NCBI GenBank assembly: GCA_030141605.1
Contig: JAQGDQ010000077.1
Span: 12,501 to 74,500, forward strand
From: Tubiluchus corallicola
Taxonomy: Eukaryota; Priapulida; Priapulimorpha; Priapulimorphida; Tubiluchidae
Length of the DNA: 62,000 bases
Reading direction: 5' to 3'
Part shown: positions 20,961-32,823 of the stretch, in pieces
Numbering within the stretch: the first letter of the stretch is position 1
Layout: every line of letters begins with the position of its first letter
The notes under the pieces: model-generated
Database searches by the model: none
Seen by the model: the letters and a program-made list of their open reading frames with translations, nothing else
Told to the model about the DNA's origin: nothing
Position numbers and translations under genes: made by a program

Positions 20961-22342
20961 TACACGCACCGTTTAGTGCTAGGTGGTGCAAAAGTGTAGC
21001 TCGACGGCTGAAGTTCTGTTCGGCTGCTTTCGAATGTCTGCCGGCTTATGAAGATGTGTCGTGACAAGAATCTAAGTTGTCCAAAATCCAAGTCTTCGTA
21101 CACCATTATCTCATTGTAATCTTCATGCTCAGTAGACGTAAAATATATAGTTGCAAAATATATAAAATATATATACGTAAAATATATGGGACGTAGCGTT
21201 TCCGTAACTAGTTGTTTATTCTGCTACAAAAATTACCATAATTTCACACCGTCAGTTATGAGCATTTGAGACATTAAGCCTAGTTCACAACAACAAATTT
21301 GCCTGTTATGATACAGCACTACTACATCCACCGTTAAACAGGCTATTTAACCATTGCTGGCACCACTCCCGACCTGTTATTGTTCTCCAGAAATAGGAGA
21401 TATAAGTTTTGCAAAAAATAGCCATCACGGTGGCCCCGATGCGAAAAATGAATCCCCAATGGCACGACACTAGATCGAGGCCTTTTGTTTGATATATAGA
21501 TCGCCGCAAATGGTGCCGTCGTCGGAGCTGTAGCCATCTTATCATATATATAACATACCACTGAAATGAATATATACGATAATGATGATATCTGATTACT
21601 ACAAAAATTACTAAAGAACTTTTACAACTGCAAGAGATGATTATAATTAAGCCTGTTACAAAATTGGTAAGTTCAGAAACAGTACATATGTCATTACATT
21701 CTCCGAAATTTGGAATGACTAAACAATCAGCAAGCAATGACTATTTCCAAGTATATGAATAAACTGTGTCAGAAATATAAGCGGATTTGGTATCAACAAA
21801 ATGTTTTTTTTATTTTTTTTATTTGTTATAATTATTATCACATTCAGTACAATATAATGACATTAAACACACAGTGACATCAAAATTGTTAAATCTACTG
21901 TATTAAATTCTTATGTTTCATACCCTATCGTTATCATAAAGGAATAATTGTACTGCAGTGGGCTAGAGAAGCAAAGGCTTGTATAAGCCCACTGTCATGT
22001 GAACCCGATAAAAAAAGATTGGATGAGTGAACAAAAAAAATAACTGGGAGAAAGGTTAGATCACACAGGAAAAGTAGAAGGATGTGTTAGTGGAAATGGT
22101 AGGAAGAAAGATAATAGATTGTGCTATGTTGACATCAGCTCTAAAGATTTATCAATGATGCCTTGTTTTGCATAATCTGTACCAGTTTAATGTAAACATC
22201 AAACACAAATCTGTTAAACCAGTTGCAAGCGAAAAACTGCAGTACACTAGAAACCGGCTTAACTAAACCCGCAAAGTTATGCTCGATTGCTTCAAGTCAT
22301 TGCATTTAGACTAAAGGCAAATGAACCATTAAAGTTCGCACC
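20961..22342. other. No gene recognised
   Basis: A moderately GC-rich block at 21340-21560 has open frames on the minus strand (for example KMATAPTTAPFAAIYISNK) with no recognisable family. 21120-21190 is ATAT-rich simple sequence. Confidence 0.4.
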
Positions 22343-22700
22343 CATTTCATTCAATGTTACATGATGTCACTACGCCACATAAATCAGCGGAAGAAAAGGA
22401 AATGTTGAATTATGTCTCAAAAAACTTTCCATGCAAATCTATATTACTTAGCATTCCACTTACCTGCTGGAAAGATCTATGTAACTATTATTTAAAATGT
22501 TTGTGCCAATTGGTAAACGTTGATTCACCCTCCAGGGTGCACCACTCACTAGCGAAAAATGTATTTTTAATCTTATTGGCAAGATACAGTAATTTAAAAT
22601 TTTACTTAGTTAGTAACATGTATGCTACGAATGCTCTGATTATTTTTTTAAATTTAGAATGTGCTATTTTGATGTTGTGTTTCATGGTGGTACACAGTCA
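22343..22700 (+). mobile_element. Family A MITE, partial copy A3
   Basis: Shares ATGATGTCACTACGCCAC, GAATTATGTCTCAAAAAACT and CTTATTGGCAAGATACAGTA with the copy at 26.4 kb, almost base for base; ends are missing. 22701-23575 after it shows nothing recognised. Confidence 0.8.
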
Positions 22701-23575
22701 CGTTAAATGCAAATCAGTAGTGATTAACATCGCTTGTGTGTGTAAAAAACACGATATCTGTATTACATTTTTGTGAATTCTTAGAATGGCGTTGGGATCT
22801 TTTTCACTATTTTTTATCCTGCAATCTTGTGAAATGAACTTTATTTTTTATACATCTTATCATTCCAACGGATGATAGTACATCTAGTTAATTTATGCAT
22901 GTTTTTTTGGATAAATGCAATTGAGGCTGTAAGCAGTTTATTTAGAAGTTTTAGCTCCTTGAATCATTTAAGATTATATGATGTTTAACATAATTATTTA
23001 TAGTTGTGTACATTTGTTTTCTTGTAAACATTATTTATGTCAACAAATTGTTCAGCTCGGTATATTATTTTGCAAACCAAGTTTTCTCCATGTTTTTCGA
23101 CAATCGATTTAATGCTAACGGATTTTAAAATAAAACTTCTGACTTTATTTGAATTATGAATTTATTCCACAGCAACACAAAAACATACATACAAATTGAT
23201 ATTACACAGAAAAAAATAAACTATGCGAGTTACTGTGAGGAGAGGGAAGGAGCATTGAGCTTTCGGGTCCTCCTCCAGATAAGTGAAACAACTGACAATT
23301 AACATTACATAGTATTTTCATCAGTTATAACGTACATTAGAACAAAATAAGTTTTGTTAGTAACTAAAGATCAGGATGAGTAAAATTGTGAGTTAATTAT
23401 ACCGTTGTAGTAGATAATTCTTTGCTGCGTTTTTAAATTAATAAAGAGTTTTCATTTCACGTGGAATTGATGACCATATTTTAATAGCATTGTATTTTGA
23501 TGACTGTTTCATTATATTTGTTTTTGGGAGAGGGAGTACATAGTTTCCGACTGAATATCATGTGTTATGATCATC

Positions 23576-23725
23576 TTGATTTGAAACTGGACTAAAATAT
23601 GACTGAAAAGCTGGTGGAAGTAGTGAATTATGATACTGATACATGAAATGAAGACAATACATCAGTATCATAATTCACTACTTCCACCAGCTTTTCAGTC
23701 ATACTTTAGTCCAGTTTCAAATCAA
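23576..23725. repeat. 65-bp near-perfect hairpin, 20-bp loop
   Basis: Left arm 23576-23640 and right arm 23661-23725 are inverted copies with a single mismatch seen (ACTAAAATATGAC against ACTAAAGTATGAC). The loop is ACATGAAATGAAGACAATAC. Not part of any repeat family seen elsewhere in the window. Confidence 0.92.
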
Positions 23726-26402
23726 TTTAAAGGTCTGTGTTGTACAAAATTTGAAATACAAAATTGCTAACCAAAGCGAAACCCACAAGTTTATAAAGAA
23801 ATAAACCCGCTTTCTTGTATCAGGCTAGTCGATAGTGAATTTTCACAGCAAGGTGTCAGTGGACCTTTAAGATTGCACTAGGCTTGTGTGGTGCTGAAAT
23901 GGCTGATAGTAAAATGTGTTTGGCTTCATCTGATAAATTTCTGCATGTCAGTGATTTTTCTCGGAAACATTCACTATTAATTCTAGCACAATTTCTGGAC
24001 CATGTATCTTGTCAAAAACAATAGAATGATGTTTTATGTTCAGTTTTCTCTGCACTGCATATTATTTACAATCTAACTGAATTGACATGATCTATAATTG
24101 TATGTGGAGATAAAACTGTCAGGTTCTAAACTGAAATTTACTTGCCTGATATCAGGTGGGAAATTTCAGTGGTGTTTAAAAGGGCGCCACAATCCCTCAT
24201 GTGCAGTTATATACATATGTAGTTTTAATAGCTTCTGATGTACAAAGCTTTGGGTCAGAGTCCAAGAATTACTGAATCAGCTACTGCACTTATGAAGTCA
24301 AACTCCCTTACCAGTTAAGCAATCATTCCTGCTAAAGATGCCTGTAGAATGTGCAATGATTCCTGGACACCAGCAGTTGTTGTAGCACAACCTTTAAACT
24401 GCTGTGAAGGATGGGTGGAAAAACGACAAGTAGGATTACAGAGCATTGTTCAATCTATTGAGAAACTGTCCTGCCTACAGTATTTAGTTTAGAATTCTAG
24501 AAGTCTTGTGCATCTCATACAGCATGTAATCTTGATGAATATGACCGGATTGAGTGGTTTGAACTGAATGGCTTGCAAAGTCAAGGCACCCGCCAAACAC
24601 ACCGGAATTATCTTGAAAGGCAGAGTGGAATTAAGCTAAGATCCAAGGGCTGATTGCTTTTCAAAAGACAAGGTTGTCAGACATCTATTACTACAACAAG
24701 ACAAAGATGTGTTGGACGATCTTAAGTTTGACCTTGACCTCCTCCGTTAACACCACAAGAAAGCGAGGTGTGCGACATATGCGAGGCTTCCATATTAATG
24801 TTAAGGGCATGAATGATTCTCAATTGAATATCTTTGTGCAATAAATTATTCTGTACTATTGCACGTTATGTGAGTTGGTGTTTATGTAACATGCAGATGC
24901 AGATGTGTTTTGGGGTGCAGAATAGATAATGTCGATCTATATTGCTTTCAATGCACCCTTTATGCAGCTTGTGCCATTATTTTTCAGCAGGTTTTTCCTA
25001 TTGATTTTTTCTGCAGCATGTTCCGCAGGTGGAAACGCATCCACATCTGCATGCTACATAAACACCACATCAACAAAAAGTTGCATTACTTCCTGTTGAG
25101 CTACGTAACAACTGATTTATACTAAAGTTAACATGTTTAGGGCTTTTAGTACGTCGACCACACTGCAGTTGTATCTTGAGTACTATCATTAACACAGAAA
25201 AGAAAATCTGGCTATCTTCTTTAAGAAATTTAATCTTGATAAGGCAATGAAGTCATCTGGTTTTGTTGGCATTTACGTTAGACGCAGCTAAGATAATAAT
25301 AGATTACGTAATTGGCGTCGTTGAGGTTAGTCAAAAAACCGAACGCGAAATAAATTTTTTTTTAGATTGGTTGGTTATGCCGCATTTCCTTTTCTACCAA
25401 CTGTCATGGCGGAGTAGGTTAGGTGTTTTGACATTTGTGATCAAAGATATTTCAATAATTTATTTGTTTGCTCTTCATTAGGTATGTTTGCCAACATATT
25501 AAGCAGTTAACTGCTAAAATGGTACTTAAGTAGATATTATGTTTTCTTACCTACTTTTACGGATTGAAGTATACTGTTTCGTTTTTTATTCTTTCCCAGT
25601 CGCAATTAGTGGGTTTAGTTGTTCTAACTTCTAATAAAGTACATGTTGGTTCTTGAGTTTGAAATTAGAAGTCTTAAACTTGCATAGTTCTTGCATGTCT
25701 GTCCGAATGTCTCTATTTCTGCAAGATTGTTGTAATTATGGTCAGCAAGCTTACAGCGTATTTGTTTAGTTTCACCTCGTTTCGGGGTCTCATGCGGTTT
25801 TCTCGTAGGCGAGTATTTGGAAAAAACTGCTATTTGGCTGAAAAAAAATCATGTATAATGCGCATAAACTTTGCGGCACTTTTTCGTTATATCTCTTGAG
25901 TAATTTTTTTACCCCTACCAATATTTTGAAGTGAAACATAATTCACTCGATTATCATCAGAATCTCCTTCCAGTGAGACCATTCTTTTTTTTATTTTCGT
26001 GGAGAGAACTCAGAAAATGCATGTGCTCTAGACTTTAAACTCTCAATCATATTTACATGTCCAATTCCTCTTGTTTCTCCTTCATTTATACATGAGATTC
26101 CCTTTGACCTCCAGTGTGCCGGTCCATGCATTTACCAGCAGATCTGAATCATGTATGTCATTCATCCAGGTTTTGTATGCAGTTTGCATGAATGTGGAAA
26201 ACGCTTTCATAAAGGTATTGCTATTCGTTGCAGAATTTCCCGTGTTACTCGAAGAAAATGCAAACACAGAGTGAAAAAACGTTGTGAACGAGCAAGTTGC
26301 ATAAAAAATAAAACAAGTATAGAACATCTAGCGAGGTCACAAAAGGTTAATTTTATTGAAAAGTAACAACTGAAGTAAAGTCAATCTCTAGAAAGCGTTA
26401 GA
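23726..26402. other. No gene recognised
   Basis: AT-rich sequence with short chance frames only. Overlapping frames near 26070-26370 on both strands show no family motif. Confidence 0.5.
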
Positions 26403-27066
26403 GTACAAGAAAAGGGGCACCTGAAGTAGGTTTCAGAGAAATCGCCTTAAAAAATTGTATTACTTTACAGCAATTTTATGCACATATCGTGCTCGTGTTG
26501 AAAGGAATTTTCGTTTGTTGTCATTTTAAATCTCCCACAATACTGTTATGATGGCGCCATTACATGATGTCACTACGCCACGTAAATCAGCGGAAGAAAA
26601 GGAAATGTTGAATTATGTCTCAAAAAACTTTCCATGCAAATCTATATTACTTAGCATTCCACTTACCTGCTGGAAAATTTATGTAACTATTATGTAAAAT
26701 GTTTGTGCCAATTGGTAAAAGTTGATTCACCCTCCAGGGGTGCACCACTCACTAGCCAAAAATGTATTTTTAATCTTATTGGCAAGATACAGTAATTTAA
26801 AATTTTACTTAGTTAGTAACATGTATGCTGCGAATGCTCTCATTATTTTTTAAAACTTTACTTAACGTTATCAAAACTTGTTTCAAACGACCTACCATTA
26901 AAATGGCTGCGCTTAATGGTCATCACAAGAGTTTAAATTTTACCAGTTTTATACAGCGTTACTGTCGACGCAAGCCCTGCACATGTAAAAGCGGTATGTA
27001 AGTGGTATAAAATTTCAAAACTAATTTTTTAAGCTTGATGTAAGTGGAGGGTTTTCTTGTGCTTTA
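26403..27066 (+). mobile_element. Family A MITE, full copy A2
   Basis: Begins GTACAAGAAAAGGGGCACCT and ends GTAAGTGGAGGGTTTTCTTG, TGCTTTA. The ends are inverted over about 14 bases (AAAG(C/T)ACAAGAAAA). About 664 bp, no coding capacity. Confidence 0.88.
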
Positions 27067-27376
27067 AATTTACTGAATATCGGACCAAATGCGTTTTTTG
27101 TAGCTATTTTCATTTCATTTGGCCATTTCCGTAAATTCCTTCCGTTTCCTTGATGATGGAAAATCGGAGGCCCTACTGTTGAGAGCGTGGAAATCTAGTT
27201 TTGGCTTCTTGGAGATCAGAGTGAATGTTTAAACATAACCTGGCAGCCATGTCCGCATGAGTCACATCAGTTTAAAAGTAAATGTATCTAATGGTGCTTT
27301 ACTTTTTAGGGTCTTGTGTGCGCGGTTCATGAAGGATGTCTGCAGATCACGTCTGCGGCTGCAGTGACGAGTGACA

Positions 27377-27439
27377 ATGTCAAAAAAGTTTCCTGATTCG
27401 CTGCGACTAGGAAAAGAAGAAAACATGCGGCAGCAAGAG
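27377..27439 (+). CDS. Candidate alternative first exon of the ASPP gene
   Basis: ATG at 27377 opens MSKKFPDSLRLGKEENMRQQ plus Glu, ending at a GAG|GTAGGT donor in phase 0. This fits the phase-0 acceptor of the ASPP exon at 49600. An in-frame stop lies two codons upstream. A possible acceptor (ACTTTTTAG, 27309-27310) and two tiny upstream frames precede it. No family similarity supports it; it may be chance. Confidence 0.25.
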
Positions 27440-27954
27440 GTAGGTATTTGAGCGTATTAATGAAATTCTAAAAAAACAATCCTGGATATTAATTAGAGTC
27501 TTCTGCGCAATATGTCGTTGCATTGAACACCATTCCCAAATGCTCAAACATCTGGGCTCTTTGCATCAGGTAACCCCAGCCAAAAGTTTCATTAATTCTT
27601 ATCCTTGGTGTCAATTTGATGAAACACTTCATTAAACAGGAAACTATTGACTTTTATTTGCACTGTATTCGAAATCAAAATTCCAATGCATTCTTTTGCG
27701 TTTCAGTTGCGTTCAAACAGTATTCAGCTAGTGTTTACGTGTAGTTAGCAACAGATGTTTGCTCTTATGCAAAACAAACTTAGAAATAAGCTGTGTAATT
27801 AAGTCTTGTTTTTAATTTTTGGAAGATAACACAGTTTCTGTTAGTGATGCTCTTGATGTATGATTCGTATCTGAAAATCGTGATGTCCGTGAGATTTTGT
27901 TGCTATTTGTATCCAACCTTAACAGAAATTTCGCACCACCATCGGTTTTAAAAA

Positions 27955-29312
27955 GGCTACTGAGGTTACACGTCTATGCCTATTCTGTTACTATGGTGAA
28001 GCAGCTTTCAGGCAACTGAGCTTGCACGTCCATGCCTATTCTGTTACTATGGTGAAGCAGCTTTCAGGCAACTGAGCTTGCACGTACATGCCTATTCTGT
28101 TACTATGGTGAAGCAGCTTTCAGGCTACTGAGGTTGCACGTACATGCCTATTCTGTTACTATGGTGAAGCAGCTTTCAGGCGACTGAGCTTGCACGTACA
28201 TGCCTATTCTGTTACTATGGTGAAGCAGCTGTTAGGCTACTGAGCTTGCACGTACATGCCTGTTCTGTTACTATGGCGAAGCAGCTTTCAGGCAACTGAG
28301 CTTGCAGGTCCATGCCTGTTCTGTTACTATGGTGAAGCAGCTTTTAGGCAACTGAGCTTGCACGTTCAAGCCTATTCTGTTACTATGGTGAAGCAGCTTT
28401 CAGGCAACTGAGCTTGCACGTCCATGCCTATTCTGTTACTATGGTGAAGCAGCTTTCAGGCGACTGAGCGTGCACGTACATGCCTATTCTGTTACTATGG
28501 TGAAGCAGCTTTCAGGCTACTGAGGTTGCACGTACATGCCTATTCTGTTACTATGGTGAAGCAGCTTTCAGGCGACTGAGCTTGCACGTACATGCCTATT
28601 CTGTTACTATGGTGAAGCAGCTGTTAGGCTACTGAGCTTGCACGTACATGCCTGTTCTGTTACTATGGCGAAGCAGCTTTCAGGCAACTGAGCTTGCAGG
28701 TCCATGCCTGTTCTGTTACTTGCAGGTCCATGCCTGTTCTGTTACTATGGTGAAGCAGCTTTTAGGCAACTGAGCTTGCACGTTCAAGCCTATTCTGTTG
28801 CTATGGTGAAGCAGCTTTCAGGCAACTGAGCTTGCACGTCCATGCCTATTCTGTTACTATAGTGAAGCAGCTTTCAGGCAACTGAGTTTACACGTACATG
28901 CTTATTCTGTTACTATGGTGAAGCAGTATTCAAACGACTAAGCTTGCACGTCTATGCCTATTCTGTTACTATGGTGAAACAGCTTTCAGGCAACTGGGCT
29001 TGCACGTACATGCCTATTCTGTTACTATGGTGAAGCAGCTTTCAGGCTACTGAGGTTGCACGTCTATGCCTATTCTGCTACTATGGTGAAGCAGCTTTCA
29101 GGCAACTGAGCTTACACGTACATGCTTATTCTGTTACTATGGTGAAGCAGTTTTCAAGCGACCAAGCTTGCACATCTATGCCTATTCTGTTACTATCGGG
29201 AAGCAGTTTTCAAGCGACCAAGCTTGCACGTCTATGCCTATTCTGTTACTATTGGGAAGCAGTATTCAAACGACTAAGCTTGCACGTCTATGCCTATTCT
29301 GTTATTTTCTCT
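27955..29312. repeat. 56-bp satellite, about 24 copies, with 7-unit higher order
   Basis: Unit CTTGCACGTACATGCCTATT, CTGTTACTATGGTGAAGCAG, CTTTCAGGCAACTGAG. The variant GTTAGGCTACTGAGC recurs at 28231 and 28623, exactly 392 bp (7 units) apart, with matching variant units between. The only flaw is a short internal duplication near 28725. 27440-27954 and 29313-29936 show nothing recognised. Confidence 0.95.
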
Positions 29313-29936
29313 TTGCAGTTCACTCATCGACGAGTCTAAACTAGATTGTCATCTGTATAGTTCAGGTTTTGGGTCATGTTTAGTTTAAAGTTATTTTGGA
29401 CAATTACAACTGTGCATTGTAAATTTCTAATAGAGATGTTATCACTGATACGACTGCATGTCAAATTGAAAAATAAAAGCAAAAAATGCAGCTACTTTGA
29501 CTTGATATTCCAAAATGGAGTAGGTTATAAGTACATGTGAGCAATCGTCGAAATCTCTATATCAGTTTGTCATATAATTACTAATGGAATGTGACTCCAA
29601 CTTATTCTTTATTTGTGTAAATCTGTGCTGCGTCTTTGGTCATTTTCGATATGCATCAGTGTGACAAAGTTACAAATGGTCGGTGCTCTAGATTTTCATT
29701 ATATAGCAAGCAGTTGGTTTGACCAGAGGAATGTGTTTGGCAGTGATAGACACAGTGAATTGCCGCTATATTTGTAATACAATGAATTCACAATCTTGTG
29801 TATCTGCAGACACACTTTGACTTGTTTAGTCAAGTGATTTGACGACGTTCAAACATGACTACTTTCATCTGCTCACACTTCGGATAGTCTATTTAATATC
29901 TTATCTGTACCCCCAGGTGGCAAATTTTCACCACCT

Positions 29937-30612
29937 AGCACAAGAAAACCCTCCGCTTACATAAAGCTTTAAAAATATTCTTCAATTTTCATACCACTTA
30001 CGTACTGCCTTTTTGCATGCAGGGCTTGCGTCAGCAGTAACACTGTATAGAACTTGTAAATTGAAACTCCCACGATGACCGTTAGGTGCAGCCATTTCAG
30101 TGGTAGCTCGTTTGAAACAAGTTCAGATAACATTGAATGGAGTTTGAAAAATTATCAAAGTATGAGGAGCACATGTTACTAATTAACTAAAATTTTAAAT
30201 TGCTGTATCTTGTCAATAAGATTAAAAATACGTTTTTAGTTAGCAAGTGGTGCACCCTGGAGGGCGAGCCAGTGACATTTTAGCAATTGGCTTGAACATT
30301 TTAAATTATTATTTCTAGTTACATAAGTCTTTCCAGCAGGTAGGCGAAATGGTAAGTAACATAGATTTGCATGGAAAGTTTTTTGGAGCATAATTTAACA
30401 TTTCCTTTTCTTCCTCTGATTTACGTTGTCCGTATATGACGTCATGTAGTGGCGCGGTCGGAACAGTATTGCGGGAGATCTAAAATGAAAACAAGTGACA
30501 ATTCCTTTTAATGCGAGTACGATATATGCATAAAATTGCTATAAAGTAATATGTAACTTTTTAGTGCAGTTTTTCTGAAACCTACTTCAGGTACCCCTTT
30601 CTTGTCCTTTAA
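29937..30612 (-). mobile_element. Family A MITE, full copy A4
   Basis: Inverse orientation to A2: starts GCACAAGAAAACCCTCCGCT and ends CAGGTACCCCTTTCTTGTCC, TTTAA. Contains the family's TGACGTCATGTAGTGGCGC block. Confidence 0.88.
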
Positions 30613-30844
30613 TTTGCACATGCTCCTCATGAGCCAGGAACCACGTGGCCTACTGACACGGTGCTTCGCTGGCAGTCCTGAGGTTTAGGGTTCAGTTCTA
30701 CTCTGGGTGGGGATTTTTTTGAGTGGTGGCTGCAAAAATTATTGTCAGCTCCATCTATCCTAATGCCAGACACAGCTTTTTTCTTCTTCTGCTAGTATTA
30801 AATACACTTACTGTGATTTCATCTTTATATTGACATCAAGACAA

Positions 30845-31290
30845 TATTGACAAACTAACATAATTTTAATGGCAAAAATATTCCACAAGCGTGTTGCACG
30901 TGTTTGTGAAGACGAAATTGGAAGTACAGTGCTACTGTAAGATATTTGGCATGTTGTACTAAAACTAGGCAAGTTTTAAGATAAAAATTCAAATTTACCG
31001 CTGTGTTTGTGCATGAGTTGTGAACATGTGCAGTTCGTCACAAACTAACACATCTGAATTGAGAGGTGCGGCACCTGTTGTTTGTGGAATGCGTTTCCGA
31101 AATGCAGGCGCTAGTGCCCGTCTAACTAGCGAATAGGGAAGTGCGTGTAACAGTGACGAACTAGTGGCGCGAACATGAAATTGTGTTTGTGTGGTAATAA
31201 TTCTTTCACGCAAGTCATTTTTGAAAAAGTAGTGTTTCCTTTAAATTGTTTTGACCTACAGTTTGAGATTGGGTCTGGTTTTGCTTTAAT
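30845..31290 (+). mobile_element. Family B repeat, copy B1
   Basis: Shares AAAAATATTCCAC(A/G)AGCGTGTTGCA, CACAAACTAACACATCTGAA and GTGTTTGTGTGGTAATAATT with copies at 31.6, 34.8, 40.7, 47.0 and 56.8 kb. No coding frame. Confidence 0.82.
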
Positions 31291-31357
31291 TGTTCGTCCA
31301 GAAAACCGACTATAAATGAAGTTTATTACTATTATTATTATTATTGTTATTATTATT

Positions 31358-31417
<60 letters not shown>

Positions 31418-31941
31418 ATTAGTAGTAGTAGTAAGCCAACTGTTCACGTTTGATTTGGAAAGAGTAACTGACAATCTAAGTAGAAGCAAGCAAGGCAAGG
31501 AGAAAGTTTCTCTAGTCACGTTTATAACAACCATGTTTAGTGAATTTTTTAACTCTGGTTTCGCTGTTTTTTTTCCTTATTTATTGTACTGGACGTAATA
31601 GAGCTTGTCGTGCATGAGTTGTGAACATGTGCAGTTCGTCACAAACTAACACATCTGAATTGAGAGGTGCGGCACCTGTTGATTGTGGAATGCGTTTCTG
31701 AAATGCAGGCGCTAGTGCCCGTCTAACTAGCGAATAGGGAAGTGCGTGTAACAGTGACGAACTAGTTGGGCGAACGTGAAATTGTGTTTGTGTGGTAATA
31801 ATTCTTTCACGCAAGTCATTTTTGAAAAAGTAGTATGTTTCCTTTAAATTGTTTTGACCTACAGTTTGAGATTGGGTCTGGTTTTGCTTTAATTGTTCTT
31901 CCAGAAAGCTGACTATAAATAAAGTTTATTATTATTATTAT

Positions 31942-31983
<42 letters not shown>

Positions 31984-32175
31984 CAGTAGCAGTAGTGTTA
32001 AGCCAACTGTTCACGTTTGATTGGAAACAATAACTGACAATCTAAGTAGAAGCAAGCAAGGCAGTGAGAAAGTTTCTCTAGTCACGTTTATAACAACCGA
32101 GTTTAGTGAATTTTTTAACTCTGGTTTCGCTGTTTTTTTATTTATTTATTGTACTGGACGTAATAGAGCTTGTCT
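31012..32175 (+). repeat. Tandem segmental duplication, two units of about 0.6 kb
   Basis: TGCATGAGTTGTGAACATGT starts units at 31011 and 31615, each running through GTACTGGACGTAATAGAGCT. Each unit carries a trinucleotide microsatellite at the same place. Unit 1 has (TTA)n-(GTT)n with a short AGT tail (31326-31432); unit 2 has mainly (TAG)n (31925-31998). The first part of each unit is family B sequence. Confidence 0.92.
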
Positions 32176-32781
32176 CTTCAAACGGTGCGTCTCTCTTTGA
32201 TAGATTTCATTTCGCTGGCCCCAACAATAACTGTAGATGTAGAATAGTAGGTTATATCAATAATCCCACTCATATCTACTATAACAATATATATATATAT
32301 GCGCCTTTACAAAAATGTGGAGTGTGGAAGGCGTATCGGGGTGATGGCTTTTATTGTAAGAGCTCACTTTTGTAGAGTAATAATAGTTACGAATAAAATG
32401 CGTTTTAGGGGGGAATTGGGGCTGAGGGCAGCCGCGGAAGAGTACGGTTTTCAAAAGAAGGGGTTTTACCGTTCTACTGCACGCGCCCTAGGAATGGATC
32501 AGGACCGTAGACGTTCTGACTGGTCAGTGAGCTCGAGTTTGTTTATAGACTGAGGCAAAATCTCTTCAGCACACAACTAGCTGTATAATCGTCCACGCAT
32601 GGCTGGATCACACACTCATACGACTGTAGAGTAGTTGGCATTGGACCAAGTTGTTTTTGCTACAGTTCTGGCTAATGAGATATGTTGGTATGCGGTGGTG
32701 ACTTCGTGTAGCGTAGACTGTATCGCCGAAGTTGATTATTGTGAACGGGGCGTTGTGTTGTTTATCTGCGCATAACTGTCC
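32176..32781 (+). promoter_or_regulatory. Probable promoter/5'UTR region of the ASPP gene
   Basis: CpG-richer than its surroundings from about 32400 and directly upstream of a good start exon. I see no convincing TATA box. The start site is not defined. Inference from position and composition. Confidence 0.4.
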
Positions 32782-32823
32782 ATGGAAAGTCGATTCCGCG
32801 GTAAAGACAGATCACCAATGCTT
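32782..32823 (+). CDS. TP53BP2: ASPP candidate first coding exon
   Basis: ATGG start context, an in-frame TAA three codons upstream, and 14 codons ([14 protein letters not shown]) ending at a perfect GTAAGT donor in phase 0, which matches the phase-0 acceptor at 49600. It follows a CpG-richer stretch. Not supported by family similarity, since this part of ASPP is variable. Confidence 0.5.

Noticed and set aside
26071-26366. Overlapping frames on both strands near 26.2 kb
   Set aside because: Neither strand gives a known motif, and both are interrupted soon outside; judged to be chance or very old repeat.
31310-31598. Poly-Asn / poly-Leu frames
   Set aside because: Translation of the TTG/TTA microsatellite.
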